Shown: positions 24,851 through 33,595 of the stretch, piece by piece
Position numbering within the stretch: the stretch's first letter is position 1
How the letters are laid out: each line of letters begins with the position of its first letter
Source of the DNA: Akkermansia muciniphila
GTDB taxonomy: Bacteria; Verrucomicrobiota; Verrucomicrobiia; Verrucomicrobiales; Akkermansiaceae
DNA: 64,000 nucleotides
Reading direction: 5' to 3'
Assembly: GCF_018709685.1 (NCBI RefSeq)
Contig: NZ_JABDHQ010000006.1
Location: forward strand, 123,751-187,750
Made by a program: the position numbers and the translations under genes
Notes under the pieces: generated by a model
Databases searched by the model: none
Told to the model about the DNA's origin: nothing
Seen by the model: only the letters and a program-made list of their open reading frames with translations

Positions 24851-27232
24851 TTAATCTGCGATCAGCTTGTTGAAATCTTCCTCGGAAATGACGGGCACGC
24901 CCAGCTTGACGGCCTTGTCCCGTTTGGAGCCACCGCCGCTGCCTGCCAGAAGGTAGGAGGTGGATTTGGAAATGGCTCCGGTGGCCTTCCCCCCGTGCGC
25001 GGCAATGAGGTCTTCAAAGTAGTCCCGCGGATGGCTCAGCGTTCCGGTGATGACGAAGGTCTTGCCGGACAGGGCTCCCGCCGGAGCTTCCAGAAGGTTG
25101 GCCCGGTAGGACTGGGACTGGGGATTGATGCCCAGCCCGCGCAGGACTTCCAGCGTATGGTTCCCCGCCGCGGAGGTGAAAAAGCTCTGGAGGGATTTGG
25201 CCGCGGCCACGCCTGTTTCCGAGCCGTAGCTGAGCTTGCCCGTGTTTTTGCGCAGGTAGCCCGTTTCCAGATAGGGAGCGGTCACGCGGTCGATTTCCTC
25301 CGTCAGCTCCCGGTAGCGTTCCTGCGCCGCTTCCGCGGAAAGAGCGCCTTCCTTCACCGCCTTTCTGTTTTCCCGGGTGTTGGGGTTGGCCTTGGCGGCC
25401 TGTTCCATCAGTTCATCCAGGCGTATGATGTCCCGCAGGTACGCGGAATGCGCCACATGCTCCAGGTCCGGATGCGTATCCGCCAGAGTCTTGGCCACCA
25501 CTTCCCCGACCAGCGGAATGCCGAAGGCCACGAGCCAGCGTTCCAGGGGAAGCTCCCGGGCGTATTGCAGGGCGTCCAGCGCTTTCTGGGCATTCTTTTC
25601 CCCATAACGGCGCGGTTCCTCCGGCGTGCCCAGGTTCAGGTTGGCAAGCTGGTCCAGTTTCAGGAAGAAAAGGTCCAGAGGGGAAGAGGCCAGCCCGGAA
25701 TTTCTCAACGCTTCCGCCACGGAAGAGCCGATGCTTTCCACGTCAAGGGCGGCGCGGGAGCAGAAATGGGTGATGCCTGATACGGCCTGGGCGGGGCATG
25801 TGAAGTTGGTACACCGCCAGGCCACTTTCCCCTCCTCCTTCATAATGGGATTGCCGCAGGCGGGGCAGAGGCCTCCGGTGGCTTCCAGGATGCTGTAGGG
25901 CCTGGCGTCCGCCGGGCGTTTGGAAAGGATCACTTTCAGCACGGCGGGGATGATTTCTCCTGCCTTTTCCACCAGCACGGTGTCACCGATGCGGACGTCC
26001 TTCCGGTCGATTTCATCCTGATTGTGTAGGGTGGCCCGGGATACGGTGGAGCCGGAAAGCAGCACGGGCTTGAGTTCCGCCACGGGCGTCAGGGTGCCGG
26101 TGCGGCCCACCTGCACAGTGATGTCCAGCAGGGGAGTTTCCTTCTGTTCCGGGGGGAATTTGTATGCGGCGGACCAGCGGGGCGCGCGCGCCGTGGCGCC
26201 CAGAACTTCCCGCGTGGCCATGGAGCTGATTTTAATGACGGCGCCGTCCGTGCCGTAGGGGAGCGTGTGGCGGAGCTGGTCAATATCCCGCACCGCCTGG
26301 CGGGTGGCTTCCAGGGTATCCGTATAATACACCGGTTCATTGGCGGGAATGCCGCAGCGGTGCAGCATGTCCCAGAAATCCTTGACGTTCTTCAGTTCCG
26401 GGCCTTCATACGTGCCCAGACCGTGGGCCAGGAAGGCCAGGGGCCGGGCGGCCACCTGCCGGGAGTCCAGCTGCTTGAGGGTTCCGGCGGTGGCGTTGCG
26501 CGGATTGGCGAAGGCGGGGAGCCCTTCCGCGTCCCGCTCGTCATTCAGTTTGGCAAAAGCCTCATTGGGCATGAAAACTTCTCCGCGCACCTCCAGCACG
26601 GGAGGGGCTCCCGCAGGCAGGGTGAGCGGAATACTGCGGATGGTGCGGATATTGGCCGTCACGTCATCCCCCACGTCTCCGTCCCCGCGCGTGGCCGCAT
26701 AAGCCAGCCGGCCGCCGCGGTACATGATGGTCACCGCCACCCCGTCAATCTTGGGTTCCACGGAGACGGGCACATGCTCCGTTTTCAGCGTCTTGACCAG
26801 CTTGTTGTAAAACTCCACCAGCTCCTCATCCGGAACGGGAGCGTCCCTCTGCTCAAAAATGTCGTCAATGGACAGCATGGGGACCGTGTGCCTGATCTGG
26901 TTGAATCCCTGGAGGGGCGCGCCCCCTACGCGGCGCGTGGGTGAATCCGGGTCAGCCAGTTCAGGATGGGCCTGTTCCAGCTTTTCAAGCTCCAGGAACA
27001 GGGCGTCATACTCCGCATCGGAAATCTCCGGTTCCGCCTGTTCATAATACAGCCGGTTATGGCGGCGCAGCTCGGAACGCAGGTGGTCCGCGCGGCGGCG
27101 CACGGCTTCCTCCGCCTGGTCCGGCCGGGCGGGGACGGCGTTTTCCTGCGGCGTTCCGGCGCCGGCCGCGTCATTCCCCGCCTGCTGCGGCGCCTGTTTG
27201 CCGGACGCCAGGGAAAAAAGGTCTTCCTCCAT
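24851..27232 (-). CDS. ligA: NAD-dependent DNA ligase
   Basis: 793 residues. The adenylation motif is EPKIDGVAVTI with the nucleophilic lysine in KxDG. The Ia domain precedes it (LRSELRRHNRLYYE..ISDAEYDALFLELEKLE), then the OB fold (VQVGRTGTLTPVAELKPV). A four-cysteine zinc finger follows (CPACGNP..CTNFTCPAQ), then helix-hairpin-helix repeats and a C-terminal BRCT domain (GKTFVITGTLSHPRDYFEDLIAAHGGK). The enzyme seals nicks in replication and repair. It is about 120 residues longer than E. coli LigA. The extra length lies in an N-terminal low-complexity extension (about 45 residues, alanine/glutamine-rich) and a charged insert between the helix-hairpin-helix part and BRCT (TRENRKAVKEGALSAEAAQERY). 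Confidence 0.97.
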   Translation of the reverse strand: MEEDLFSLASGKQAPQQAGNDAAGAGTPQENAVPARPDQAEEAVRRRADHLRSELRRHNRLYYEQAEPEISDAEYDALFLELEKLEQAHPELADPDSPTRRVGGAPLQGFNQIRHTVPMLSIDDIFEQRDAPVPDEELVEFYNKLVKTLKTEHVPVSVEPKIDGVAVTIMYRGGRLAYAATRGDGDVGDDVTANIRTIRSIPLTLPAGAPPVLEVRGEVFMPNEAFAKLNDERDAEGLPAFANPRNATAGTLKQLDSRQVAARPLAFLAHGLGTYEGPELKNVKDFWDMLHRCGIPANEPVYYTDTLEATRQAVRDIDQLRHTLPYGTDGAVIKISSMATREVLGATARAPRWSAAYKFPPEQKETPLLDITVQVGRTGTLTPVAELKPVLLSGSTVSRATLHNQDEIDRKDVRIGDTVLVEKAGEIIPAVLKVILSKRPADARPYSILEATGGLCPACGNPIMKEEGKVAWRCTNFTCPAQAVSGITHFCSRAALDVESIGSSVAEALRNSGLASSPLDLFFLKLDQLANLNLGTPEEPRRYGEKNAQKALDALQYARELPLERWLVAFGIPLVGEVVAKTLADTHPDLEHVAHSAYLRDIIRLDELMEQAAKANPNTRENRKAVKEGALSAEAAQERYRELTEEIDRVTAPYLETGYLRKNTGKLSYGSETGVAAAKSLQSFFTSAAGNHTLEVLRGLGINPQSQSYRANLLEAPAGALSGKTFVITGTLSHPRDYFEDLIAAHGGKATGAISKSTSYLLAGSGGGSKRDKAVKLGVPVISEEDFNKLIAD

Positions 27233-27256
27233 AAGGAAAGTGAGTGGAAAAAAGGG

Positions 27257-28873
27257 CTATTTGCTCAGTTTAATGACGGAACAAGGCGTTTTGGAATGTT
27301 CGTGCGCCTTGAACAGAACCGTGCCGTTGACGACGGGAAGGGCTGTGTTGTCCCCCAGAAGAACGGCCCTGGAATATCCTGTGGGCAGGGTGATGGCCGT
27401 GCCCTCGTCCTCTTCGTACCCGGTGGAATCCAGGGGCTTCATGCGGGCGTACTCCGCGCCTTCCGTCAGTTCCTTCATGGTCCCTTCACTGGGCGGCTGG
27501 GCCGGGCCCTTGTCCGGCGGCGGAGTCAGGAACACGAAGATGTCCCCGTTCCGGTTGATGGAGGCGGGCTGGTCCAGTTCCGTGAAGGCCCGCGTGCCGT
27601 ACACGGCCTCTCCGTTAATCTTGAGCCACTGGCCCACCCCGCGCATGGTGGCGGCCACTTTTTCCGGAATGGTTCCGTCCGCCATCGGGTTCACGTTCAG
27701 CAGGAGGTTGCCGCCCTTGGTGACGCATTCCACCAGTTTTTCAATGACGGTTTCCGGAGACTTGACGTTGGTGTCATACCGGTTGTAGCCCCACTTGTCG
27801 CTCACCGTCATGCAGGATTCCCAGTCCACGCCGGGATAGCCGCGGCGGGGGATGAAGCGTTCCGGGGTGATGTAATCCCCGCAGCGCAGGTCCAGTGTGC
27901 CGGCCTGGTCCTTGTTCAGTCCGGAATACGCGTACAGGCGGTTGTTCATGATGACGCCGGGATTGATGGAGCGCACCATGTCCATCAGTTCCGGGGCTTT
28001 CCAGCCTTTGGCGCCCTCCATGGCTCCCTGGGAGTAATCCCACCACATGATGTCAATGGGCGCGTAACGGGTCATGAGCTCCCTGACCTGCGCGTGCAGG
28101 TACTTCTGGTAGGCGGCGTGGTCCCGCGGGATGTTCTTCTTTTTAAGCATCTCTGCCTGCCCGGCGGGGTAGCAGAGGTCCGGGCAGATGGTGTTGTCAT
28201 AGGACGGGTGGTGCCAGTCAATGACGGAGTGGTAAAGGCCCGTCTTCAAGCCGCGTTTGCGGCAGGAATCCACATACTCCCGGATGATGTCCCGGTTGAT
28301 GGCGCTTTTGGCGTCGTAATCCGTCTGGGCGCTGTCAAACAGGCCGAACCCTTCATGGTGCTTGCTGGTCAGCACCACGTACCGGCACCCTGCGTCCTGC
28401 GCTAGCTGGGCCCATTCTTCCGTCAGGCCCTCCCTGGGCTTGAACAGGGGGAGGGCTTCCGCGGCGTAGGAATCCGTATCCGCCTCCACGTTCTTCTGAA
28501 TCCATTCGGACCCGCCGGGCTTGCCTTTCCATTCCCCCGCCAGCCCGGAGTACAGGCCGTAATGGATGAACATGCCGAATTTGGCGTCCCGCCACCACTC
28601 CATGCGCCGGTTGCGTTCTTCCGCCGTTTCCTTCACGGCGGCGTGGTTGGCGTCCGCGGGCAGGGGGAGGACGGGGACGGGCGCGGAAAATACCGCGGGA
28701 ACCGGGGCGGCCGCATCGGGCGCCGTATTTCCGCTGCGCAGCCGGGCTGCGAATGCTTCATCCAGGGCCAGGGCGGGCCGGCCGTCCTCAGTAACGATTT
28801 TAGTGGCGCCCAGCTGGGAGAAAGCGGGAAGCCCCAGGGCTGCGGCCAGGGCGGCAATCGTGGCGATATTCAT
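27257..28873 (-). CDS. Secreted GH29 alpha-L-fucosidase
   Basis: 538 residues with a signal peptide (MNIATIAALAAALGLPAFS). The GH29 barrel starts at WWRDAKFGMFIHYGLYSGLAGEW, followed by YVVLTSKHHEGFGLFDS and GLYHSVIDWHHP. PIDIMWWDYSQG places the probable nucleophile Asp where most members have WFDG. GGNLLLNVNPMADGTIPE and KINGEAVYGTRAF close the catalytic domain. The last 100 residues form a beta-sandwich. GH29 enzymes are retaining fucosidases acting on alpha-1,2/3/4/6-linked fucose. Between the signal peptide and the barrel lies a proline/alanine-rich linker (about residues 50-75). It begins 24 bases upstream of ligA's start and may share its transcript. Confidence 0.92.
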   Translation of the reverse strand: MNIATIAALAAALGLPAFSQLGATKIVTEDGRPALALDEAFAARLRSGNTAPDAAAPVPAVFSAPVPVLPLPADANHAAVKETAEERNRRMEWWRDAKFGMFIHYGLYSGLAGEWKGKPGGSEWIQKNVEADTDSYAAEALPLFKPREGLTEEWAQLAQDAGCRYVVLTSKHHEGFGLFDSAQTDYDAKSAINRDIIREYVDSCRKRGLKTGLYHSVIDWHHPSYDNTICPDLCYPAGQAEMLKKKNIPRDHAAYQKYLHAQVRELMTRYAPIDIMWWDYSQGAMEGAKGWKAPELMDMVRSINPGVIMNNRLYAYSGLNKDQAGTLDLRCGDYITPERFIPRRGYPGVDWESCMTVSDKWGYNRYDTNVKSPETVIEKLVECVTKGGNLLLNVNPMADGTIPEKVAATMRGVGQWLKINGEAVYGTRAFTELDQPASINRNGDIFVFLTPPPDKGPAQPPSEGTMKELTEGAEYARMKPLDSTGYEEDEGTAITLPTGYSRAVLLGDNTALPVVNGTVLFKAHEHSKTPCSVIKLSK

Positions 28874-28915
28874 GATCTTTCGGAATGGTGTGGGGGTAAG
28901 GAAAGGCCGGACCGG

Positions 28916-30073
28916 TCAAACGATGTCCGTATCCGCGTAACTGCCCAGGATTTTCAGCATGGAGCAGTGCTGTTCCAGCTCCGGAAGGGTCTCCCGGAGG
29001 GGGGATTCCTGGATGTGGCCCACGGCGTCTATGTAAAACACGTACTCCCAGTTGATGGACTTGGAGGGGCGGGATTCAATGCGGATGAGGTTGTTGTTAT
29101 GCCTCTGGAAGCAGTTGATGACTTCCGCCAGGGTGCCGGGCTTGTGCTGGATGCGGATGAGCAGGGACGTGCGGTCCCTGCCGCTGGGCTGCGTGTCCTG
29201 GCGGCCAATGACGACAAAGCGGGTGGTGTTGCCGGGCTGGTCCTGGATGTCCTCTTCCAGAATGTTCAGGCCGAACAGTTCCGCGGCCAGGGGGCAGCCC
29301 AGGGAGGCGCCGCCCATGGACGCGTTCTCCTTAGCAAGAATGCTGGCCTTGGTGGTGGAAGACGTTTCCACGACTTCCGCGTTCGGGAAGTGCCGCAGAA
29401 TCCAGTTCCGCGTCTGGCCGAGGGCCTGCGGATGGGAATACAGGATGCGGATGTGCTCCCGCGGAACGTCCGCCATCAGGGCATAACGGATGTTCAGGTT
29501 GATCTGGGCGCAGATTTTCAGGGAGGAAGTGGCGAAGAGGTCCATGACGGGGGAGACGGCCCCTTCCGAGGAATTTTCCACGGGCACCACGCCGTATTGC
29601 GCCTTTCCCAGGTCAACCATGTCAAATACGTCCTTGAAGCTTTGGCAGGCGATCAGCTTGCAGCTTTTTCCGAACTGCTTGAGCGCGGCCTGATGGCTCC
29701 AGGTTCCTTTGGGGCCCAGGTAGGCGATGGTAAGGCCGCCTTCCAGGAAAAAGGAGCAGGAAATGATTTCACGGTAAATGGCCTGGAGGGAAGCCTCCGG
29801 AAGCACGCCCGCGTTCAGGCTGTTCAGCTTGTTGAGCAGGGCCGTTTCCCGTTCCGGAACGAAGATGGGGGAATCATGTTCCTTTTTAATGCGCCCAACT
29901 TCATGCACCCAGCGGGCGCGGTGTTTCAGCAGCTCCACGATCTGGGCGTCCACCTCGTCAATGGCCTGGCGCGCCTTCGCCAGGGCGGTGGTCTGTTCAT
30001 CCGGATTTCCGCTTTTCTGCTGCCGGGGGGGAATGTCCGGAGAGGTTTCCTCTCCGTGGTTGGTGTTCTCCAT
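28916..30073 (-). CDS. pheA: Bifunctional chorismate mutase / prephenate dehydratase
   Basis: 385 residues. An AroQ-type chorismate mutase helix bundle occupies about residues 28-110 (ALAKARQAIDEVDAQIVELLKHRARW, then VPERETALLNKL). The prephenate dehydratase domain spans about 112-290 (IAYLGPKGTWSHQAA, VPVENSSEGAVSPVMDL, NTTRFVVIG, where the TR pair is catalytic). A C-terminal ACT domain (about 303-380) has SLLIRIQHKPGTLAEVI and RIESRPSK, the phenylalanine-binding signature. It converts chorismate to phenylpyruvate in phenylalanine synthesis and should be feedback-inhibited by phenylalanine. The first 27 residues are a polar extension. Confidence 0.95.
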   Translation of the reverse strand: MENTNHGEETSPDIPPRQQKSGNPDEQTTALAKARQAIDEVDAQIVELLKHRARWVHEVGRIKKEHDSPIFVPERETALLNKLNSLNAGVLPEASLQAIYREIISCSFFLEGGLTIAYLGPKGTWSHQAALKQFGKSCKLIACQSFKDVFDMVDLGKAQYGVVPVENSSEGAVSPVMDLFATSSLKICAQINLNIRYALMADVPREHIRILYSHPQALGQTRNWILRHFPNAEVVETSSTTKASILAKENASMGGASLGCPLAAELFGLNILEEDIQDQPGNTTRFVVIGRQDTQPSGRDRTSLLIRIQHKPGTLAEVINCFQRHNNNLIRIESRPSKSINWEYVFYIDAVGHIQESPLRETLPELEQHCSMLKILGSYADTDIV

Positions 30074-30214
30074 GTCTCTGTGAAAGCTGAATGTTTAAGG
30101 CCGCGTCAGGGTAGCGGTTCCGGGGGGGCAAATCAAGATTAAAGGGGCGTTGCCGCCATGGCGGATTCTTCTTGCATGCACGGAAGATGCAAGGTAAGTT
30201 CATTCCTCCTCAAC

Positions 30215-30988
30215 ATGATGAAAAAACCGTTGTTACTGACTGCCGTGGCGTGCTGTGCGTGCGCCGTTTCCCATGTGGCCCGTGCCCAGAAGGCGGAGCC
30301 CGTGAACGTTTATGTTTCCGGTGTCTCCCTGTCCTTTCCTGATCCTGACGGTGTGGATGACATGTTCACTAAAAATAATAAAGCCGTGGAGGTGGGGCTG
30401 GGCTTCGTTGCCCCCAAGGGCTGTAAATTCGTTAAGGGCGGTGAGGACTCACAGCTTGAAGTTACGGATGGCCGCGGCGTCAGGACAAAAGCCAAATTCG
30501 ACAATTTCTTTACCCGCATTGGTGATTCCGGAGCATTTGCCAAGCATTCCCTGGGGCTGGAACAGAGGCCCGTGTTTCCCCTGAAGCTGGCCGGAGTGGT
30601 TAAAATGAAGGTTTCCGAGGGAACCACGACTTTGCCCGGCCAGGAATTTGACGCGCGGAAGGGCGCCAAATTCAAGGTGGAAGGCATGGAGATTACCGTA
30701 AAGGCAGCCAAGGACCACGGCAAGGCTTCCGGTGAAGTGGAGCTGGAATTCAAAGATACGCTCAATGTGGAGGAAATAACGCTGACTGACGCGAAGGGCG
30801 GCAAGCTGGATGTCATGGACGTCTCCAAAAGTTCGTTCAGCTTCGGTTCCGTTCCATCCTGCACTTATACGTACCAGGTAAAGAACATGCCCGCTAAAAT
30901 GAAAGCCGTGGTGGCGGTGAACAAGGGCGTCAAAACCATGGATATTCCCGTAAAGGTGACCGTGGACCTGAATGCTCCCGCCAGGTAG
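30215..30988 (+). CDS. Secreted beta-rich protein of unknown function
   Basis: 257 residues from ATG 30215 (ATG 30218 equally possible), giving a signal peptide (MMKKPLLLTAVACCACAVSHVARA). The mature chain is lysine/glycine/valine-rich with regular short strands (VNVYVSGVSLSFPDPDGV, EVGLGFVAPKGCKFVKGG, KFKVEGMEITVKAAKD), consistent with a beta-sandwich. No family recognised. It has its own hairpin 52 bases downstream and the thioredoxin-like gene follows on the same strand. The upstream in-frame extension from 30158 is rejected because it would hide the signal peptide. Confidence 0.7.
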   Translation: MMKKPLLLTAVACCACAVSHVARAQKAEPVNVYVSGVSLSFPDPDGVDDMFTKNNKAVEVGLGFVAPKGCKFVKGGEDSQLEVTDGRGVRTKAKFDNFFTRIGDSGAFAKHSLGLEQRPVFPLKLAGVVKMKVSEGTTTLPGQEFDARKGAKFKVEGMEITVKAAKDHGKASGEVELEFKDTLNVEEITLTDAKGGKLDVMDVSKSSFSFGSVPSCTYTYQVKNMPAKMKAVVAVNKGVKTMDIPVKVTVDLNAPAR

Positions 30989-31039
30989 ACGGGGGGATCA
31001 AGGGACCATCGTTCCGACCGCTGCTGAATTGTTTACAGG

Positions 31040-31076
31040 GCCGGGAAGCCGTCCAGTCGTCTGACGGTTTCCCGGC
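31040..31076 (+). terminator. Strong hairpin after the secreted beta-rich protein gene
   Basis: A 14-bp stem (31040-31053 with 31063-31076, one G-T pair) with a 9-base loop. It lacks a following T-run, so it may be a weak terminator or an mRNA 3'-end stabiliser. Confidence 0.6.
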
Positions 31077-31202
31077 TCTCAATAGGTGAAAACGGATGGA
31101 AAACTTCCGTTCCTCCATTCAGCTTTTTTCCCGGCGCCTTGAAAGCCGCTCTTCCTCCCCAGTCTTCCCCTTTCCGGAATGCACCCCGTCAAACAATCCT
31201 GC

Positions 31203-31229
31203 TTGACTGGTATTCCATTCATTGATAAT
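31203..31229 (+). promoter_or_regulatory. Predicted promoter of the thioredoxin-like lipoprotein gene
   Basis: TTGACT (31203-31208), a short 15-base spacer, GATAAT (31224-31229). The chosen start codon at 31239 is nine bases past the -10 element, which fits a leaderless or nearly leaderless transcript. Confidence 0.45.
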
Positions 31230-31238
31230 GATGATGAT

Positions 31239-31772
31239 ATGAAAAAATCTATCAAACTGTGCTCTGTCATGTTCACGCTTGCCGGATGCAGTGCCGGCGG
31301 AATTTTCTCCGCCTGTGCGGATGTTCCCGCCTCCCAGGGGGCGGAGGCGGCTGTTTCTCCTGTGGGAAAGGCGCTGGAAAAAGCTGATTTTTTAACCAAG
31401 GACAGGCCGAACCCGAAGGCCAAATATTACCTTTTCCTTTATTCCGCCAGCTGGTGCGGCCCCTGCTGCCGGGAAATGCCCCATGTGGTGCGGACTTACC
31501 GCAAGGTGCGCCAGACGGATGATGTGGAACTGGTGCTGTTTTCCTGTGACAAGACGGAGGAGGCCGCCAAGGCATGGGCCAAGGAGGAGCGGATGAAGTT
31601 CCCCATCGTCAAGCCGAAGAAGGGCAACGGCATTCCCGGCTACAAGCCGGGAGGCGCCATTCCGCGGCTGGGCATTGTGGACAGTACGGGCAAGGTCATC
31701 ATTACGGGGCATCCGGCCACGCTGCTGAAAGACTGGCGCAAGTATTGCAAGCCGGAGGCTGGGAAAAAATAG
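31239..31772 (+). CDS. Exported TlpA/thioredoxin-like protein with a CGPCC active site
   Basis: 177 residues from ATG 31239. The N-terminal hydrophobic stretch ends LAGC (Cys17), a possible lipobox; cleavage after FSACA is an alternative. The redox motif is SWCGPCC (Cys73, Cys76, with an unusual third Cys77), preceded by YYLFLYSA as in the thioredoxin strand. IPRLGIVDSTGKVI near residue 145 contains the Pro region that faces the active site. Such proteins reduce or isomerise disulfides in the periplasm. The upstream in-frame start at 31179 would place the signal peptide 20 residues in and is rejected. It converges on the pseudouridine synthase gene. Confidence 0.83.
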   Translation: MKKSIKLCSVMFTLAGCSAGGIFSACADVPASQGAEAAVSPVGKALEKADFLTKDRPNPKAKYYLFLYSASWCGPCCREMPHVVRTYRKVRQTDDVELVLFSCDKTEEAAKAWAKEERMKFPIVKPKKGNGIPGYKPGGAIPRLGIVDSTGKVIITGHPATLLKDWRKYCKPEAGKK

Positions 31773-31817
31773 GGGCGCCGGGGAGGAGCTTCTTCCTGGC
31801 CCTGGAACAGGAACGCT

Positions 31818-32789
31818 TCAGCTTTGTTCTCCCTCTTTCTCCATGGGGCGGGGCTCCGGAATGGCTCCGTAGAGCCCGTTGGGGAAGAGCTGGAGCCACG
31901 GCGTATATTCCGGTGGAACGGGGGCTTCAAACTCCATGCGCCTTCCCGTGCGCGGGTGGTCGAAGCCCAGGCGCCACGCGTGGAGCATGAGCCTGCCGGG
32001 TTTTGCCTTCTGCCGGGCGGGTTTGGCGTAAATGGGGTCCCCGATGAGTGGATGGCCCAGGTGCAGCATGTGCACGCGTATCTGGTGCGTTCTGCCCGTA
32101 TGCAGTGTGCACAGGACCAGGGAGGAATCCGTAGCGGGGTCTGCGCACAGCAGGTCGTAATCCGTAATGGCGGCTTTCCCGGAACCCGGATTGACCACCG
32201 CCATTTTCAGGCGGTTGACGGGGTGGCGGCCGATGTGGGTGAAAACCGTGCCGGAACTCTGGGAGGGAATGCCCTGGACGACGGCCAGGTACCGTTTTTC
32301 CGTGCTGCGGGCCGCAAACTGCGTCGTCAGGGACTGGTGGGCGCCGTCATTCTTGGCGATGACCAGGCAGCCGGACGTGTCCTTGTCCAGGCGGTGGACG
32401 ATGCCGGGGCGTTCCACGCCGCCGATGCCGGAAAGATCCCCGCAATGATGGAGCAGGGCGTTCACAATGGTGCCGTCCGGGTTGCCGGCTGCGGGATGAA
32501 CGACCATGCCGCTTTCCTTGTTGATGACCACCACGTCTTCATCTTCATAAAGGATGTCCAGCGGGATGTCCTGTGGCCGGGCTTCTGCCGGTTCCGGCTC
32601 CGGAATGCTGACGGTGATGGAATCCCCGCGGGCAACGGGGCTTTTGGGCTTGGCCGGGGAGCCGTTGACCAGCACGTCCCCGCTTTTGATCAGGCTCTGT
32701 ATTCTGGAACGGGAAAGTTCCGGAAGGTGGGCGGCAAGGTATTGGTCCAGGCGGATTTTTCCGTCGGCGTCGTCCGTGGTCAGATTCAT
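31818..32789 (-). CDS. Ribosomal large-subunit pseudouridine synthase, RluD type
   Basis: 323 residues from ATG 32789. An N-terminal S4 RNA-binding domain (IRLDQYLAAHLPELSRSRIQSLIKSGDVLVNG, about 11-45) is followed by the RluA/RluD catalytic domain. IVHRLDKDTSGCLVIAKN contains the catalytic aspartate of HRLDxxTSG (about residue 146). TGRTHQIRVHMLHLGHPLIGD is the second family signature. RluD converts uridines in helix 69 of 23S rRNA. It is the last gene of a six-gene reverse-strand run, 16 bases after the Nif3-like gene. The C-terminal 20 residues are charged and extend past most homologues. RluC or RluA specificity cannot be excluded, so no symbol is given. Confidence 0.92.
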   Translation of the reverse strand: MNLTTDDADGKIRLDQYLAAHLPELSRSRIQSLIKSGDVLVNGSPAKPKSPVARGDSITVSIPEPEPAEARPQDIPLDILYEDEDVVVINKESGMVVHPAAGNPDGTIVNALLHHCGDLSGIGGVERPGIVHRLDKDTSGCLVIAKNDGAHQSLTTQFAARSTEKRYLAVVQGIPSQSSGTVFTHIGRHPVNRLKMAVVNPGSGKAAITDYDLLCADPATDSSLVLCTLHTGRTHQIRVHMLHLGHPLIGDPIYAKPARQKAKPGRLMLHAWRLGFDHPRTGRRMEFEAPVPPEYTPWLQLFPNGLYGAIPEPRPMEKEGEQS

Positions 32790-32805
32790 GCTCCGTAGCG
32801 TTTGG

Positions 32806-33582
32806 TCAATGGCTGTAGGCGGAGGGCGGCAGATCAATGAACGTGCAGTCCAGCCCGTAAACGTCCGTGAGAAGAAGCCCCAGGGCCTTCACGCCGAACG
32901 TCTCCGTGAAGTAGTGGCCGCCGAAGACCAGGTTGATGCCCAACTCCCGGGCCATGGGGATGTTCCAGTGGGAGCCTTCCCCGGTAACGTAGGTCCGGCA
33001 GCCGAGGGCCGCGGCCTGGGCCAGGTCATCCCCGGCCCCTCCGGAACAGATGAAAACGTCTCCGGCCGGGGCATCCGGGGGAGCCGCCCAGAAAGCCTGC
33101 ACGGGAGCGCCCAGGACGGCTTCCAGCCGCTGCGCCAGTTCCCTGCACGTACCGGGGAATTCCCCGTGCGTGCCTAGGGAAACGCCGTGGTAGTCCAGCC
33201 CTTCATTGGAGCATGGACGGATTCCGCAGGCCTTGGCCAGCAGGGCGTTGTTGCCGTACACGGGGTGGACGTCCAGCGGAAGATGGGCGGCGTAAATCGC
33301 CAGGTTCCCGTTCATGGCGGCTTTCAGCTTCCGGTACGCGATGCCGGTAACGGGCTGCATGGACTGCCAGAAAATGCCGTGGTGCAGGAGGAGCAGGTCC
33401 GCCCCCATGTCCAGCGCCGCATGAATGGCCTGTTCCGAGCCGTCCACGGCGGCGGCCACTCTGGAAACAGTGCCGCTGTTTTCCAGTTGAAGGCCGTTCA
33501 GGGCGCGGGGGGCGTCCGGAATGGAATCCACGGAAAGGATTCCGTCCAGAAAAGAGGTCACGGTGTGCAGCTCAATACTCAT
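32806..33582 (-). CDS. Nif3-like dinuclear metal-centre protein
   Basis: 258 residues matching the Nif3/YbgI/YqfO family. Metal ligands are visible in DLLLLHHGIFW (His pair, about residues 63-73), YAAHLPLDVHPVYGNNALLA, and near the C-terminus GEGSHWNIPMARELGINLVFGGHYFTE. The family forms hexameric toroids with two metals per subunit. It is often annotated as GTP cyclohydrolase I type 2, and its cellular role is still unclear. It lies 13 bases after the DUF4340-type gene and 16 before the RluD-like gene, so all should be co-transcribed. Confidence 0.92.
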   Translation of the reverse strand: MSIELHTVTSFLDGILSVDSIPDAPRALNGLQLENSGTVSRVAAAVDGSEQAIHAALDMGADLLLLHHGIFWQSMQPVTGIAYRKLKAAMNGNLAIYAAHLPLDVHPVYGNNALLAKACGIRPCSNEGLDYHGVSLGTHGEFPGTCRELAQRLEAVLGAPVQAFWAAPPDAPAGDVFICSGGAGDDLAQAAALGCRTYVTGEGSHWNIPMARELGINLVFGGHYFTETFGVKALGLLLTDVYGLDCTFIDLPPSAYSH

Positions 33583-33595
33583 GCGGGAGGAATGG

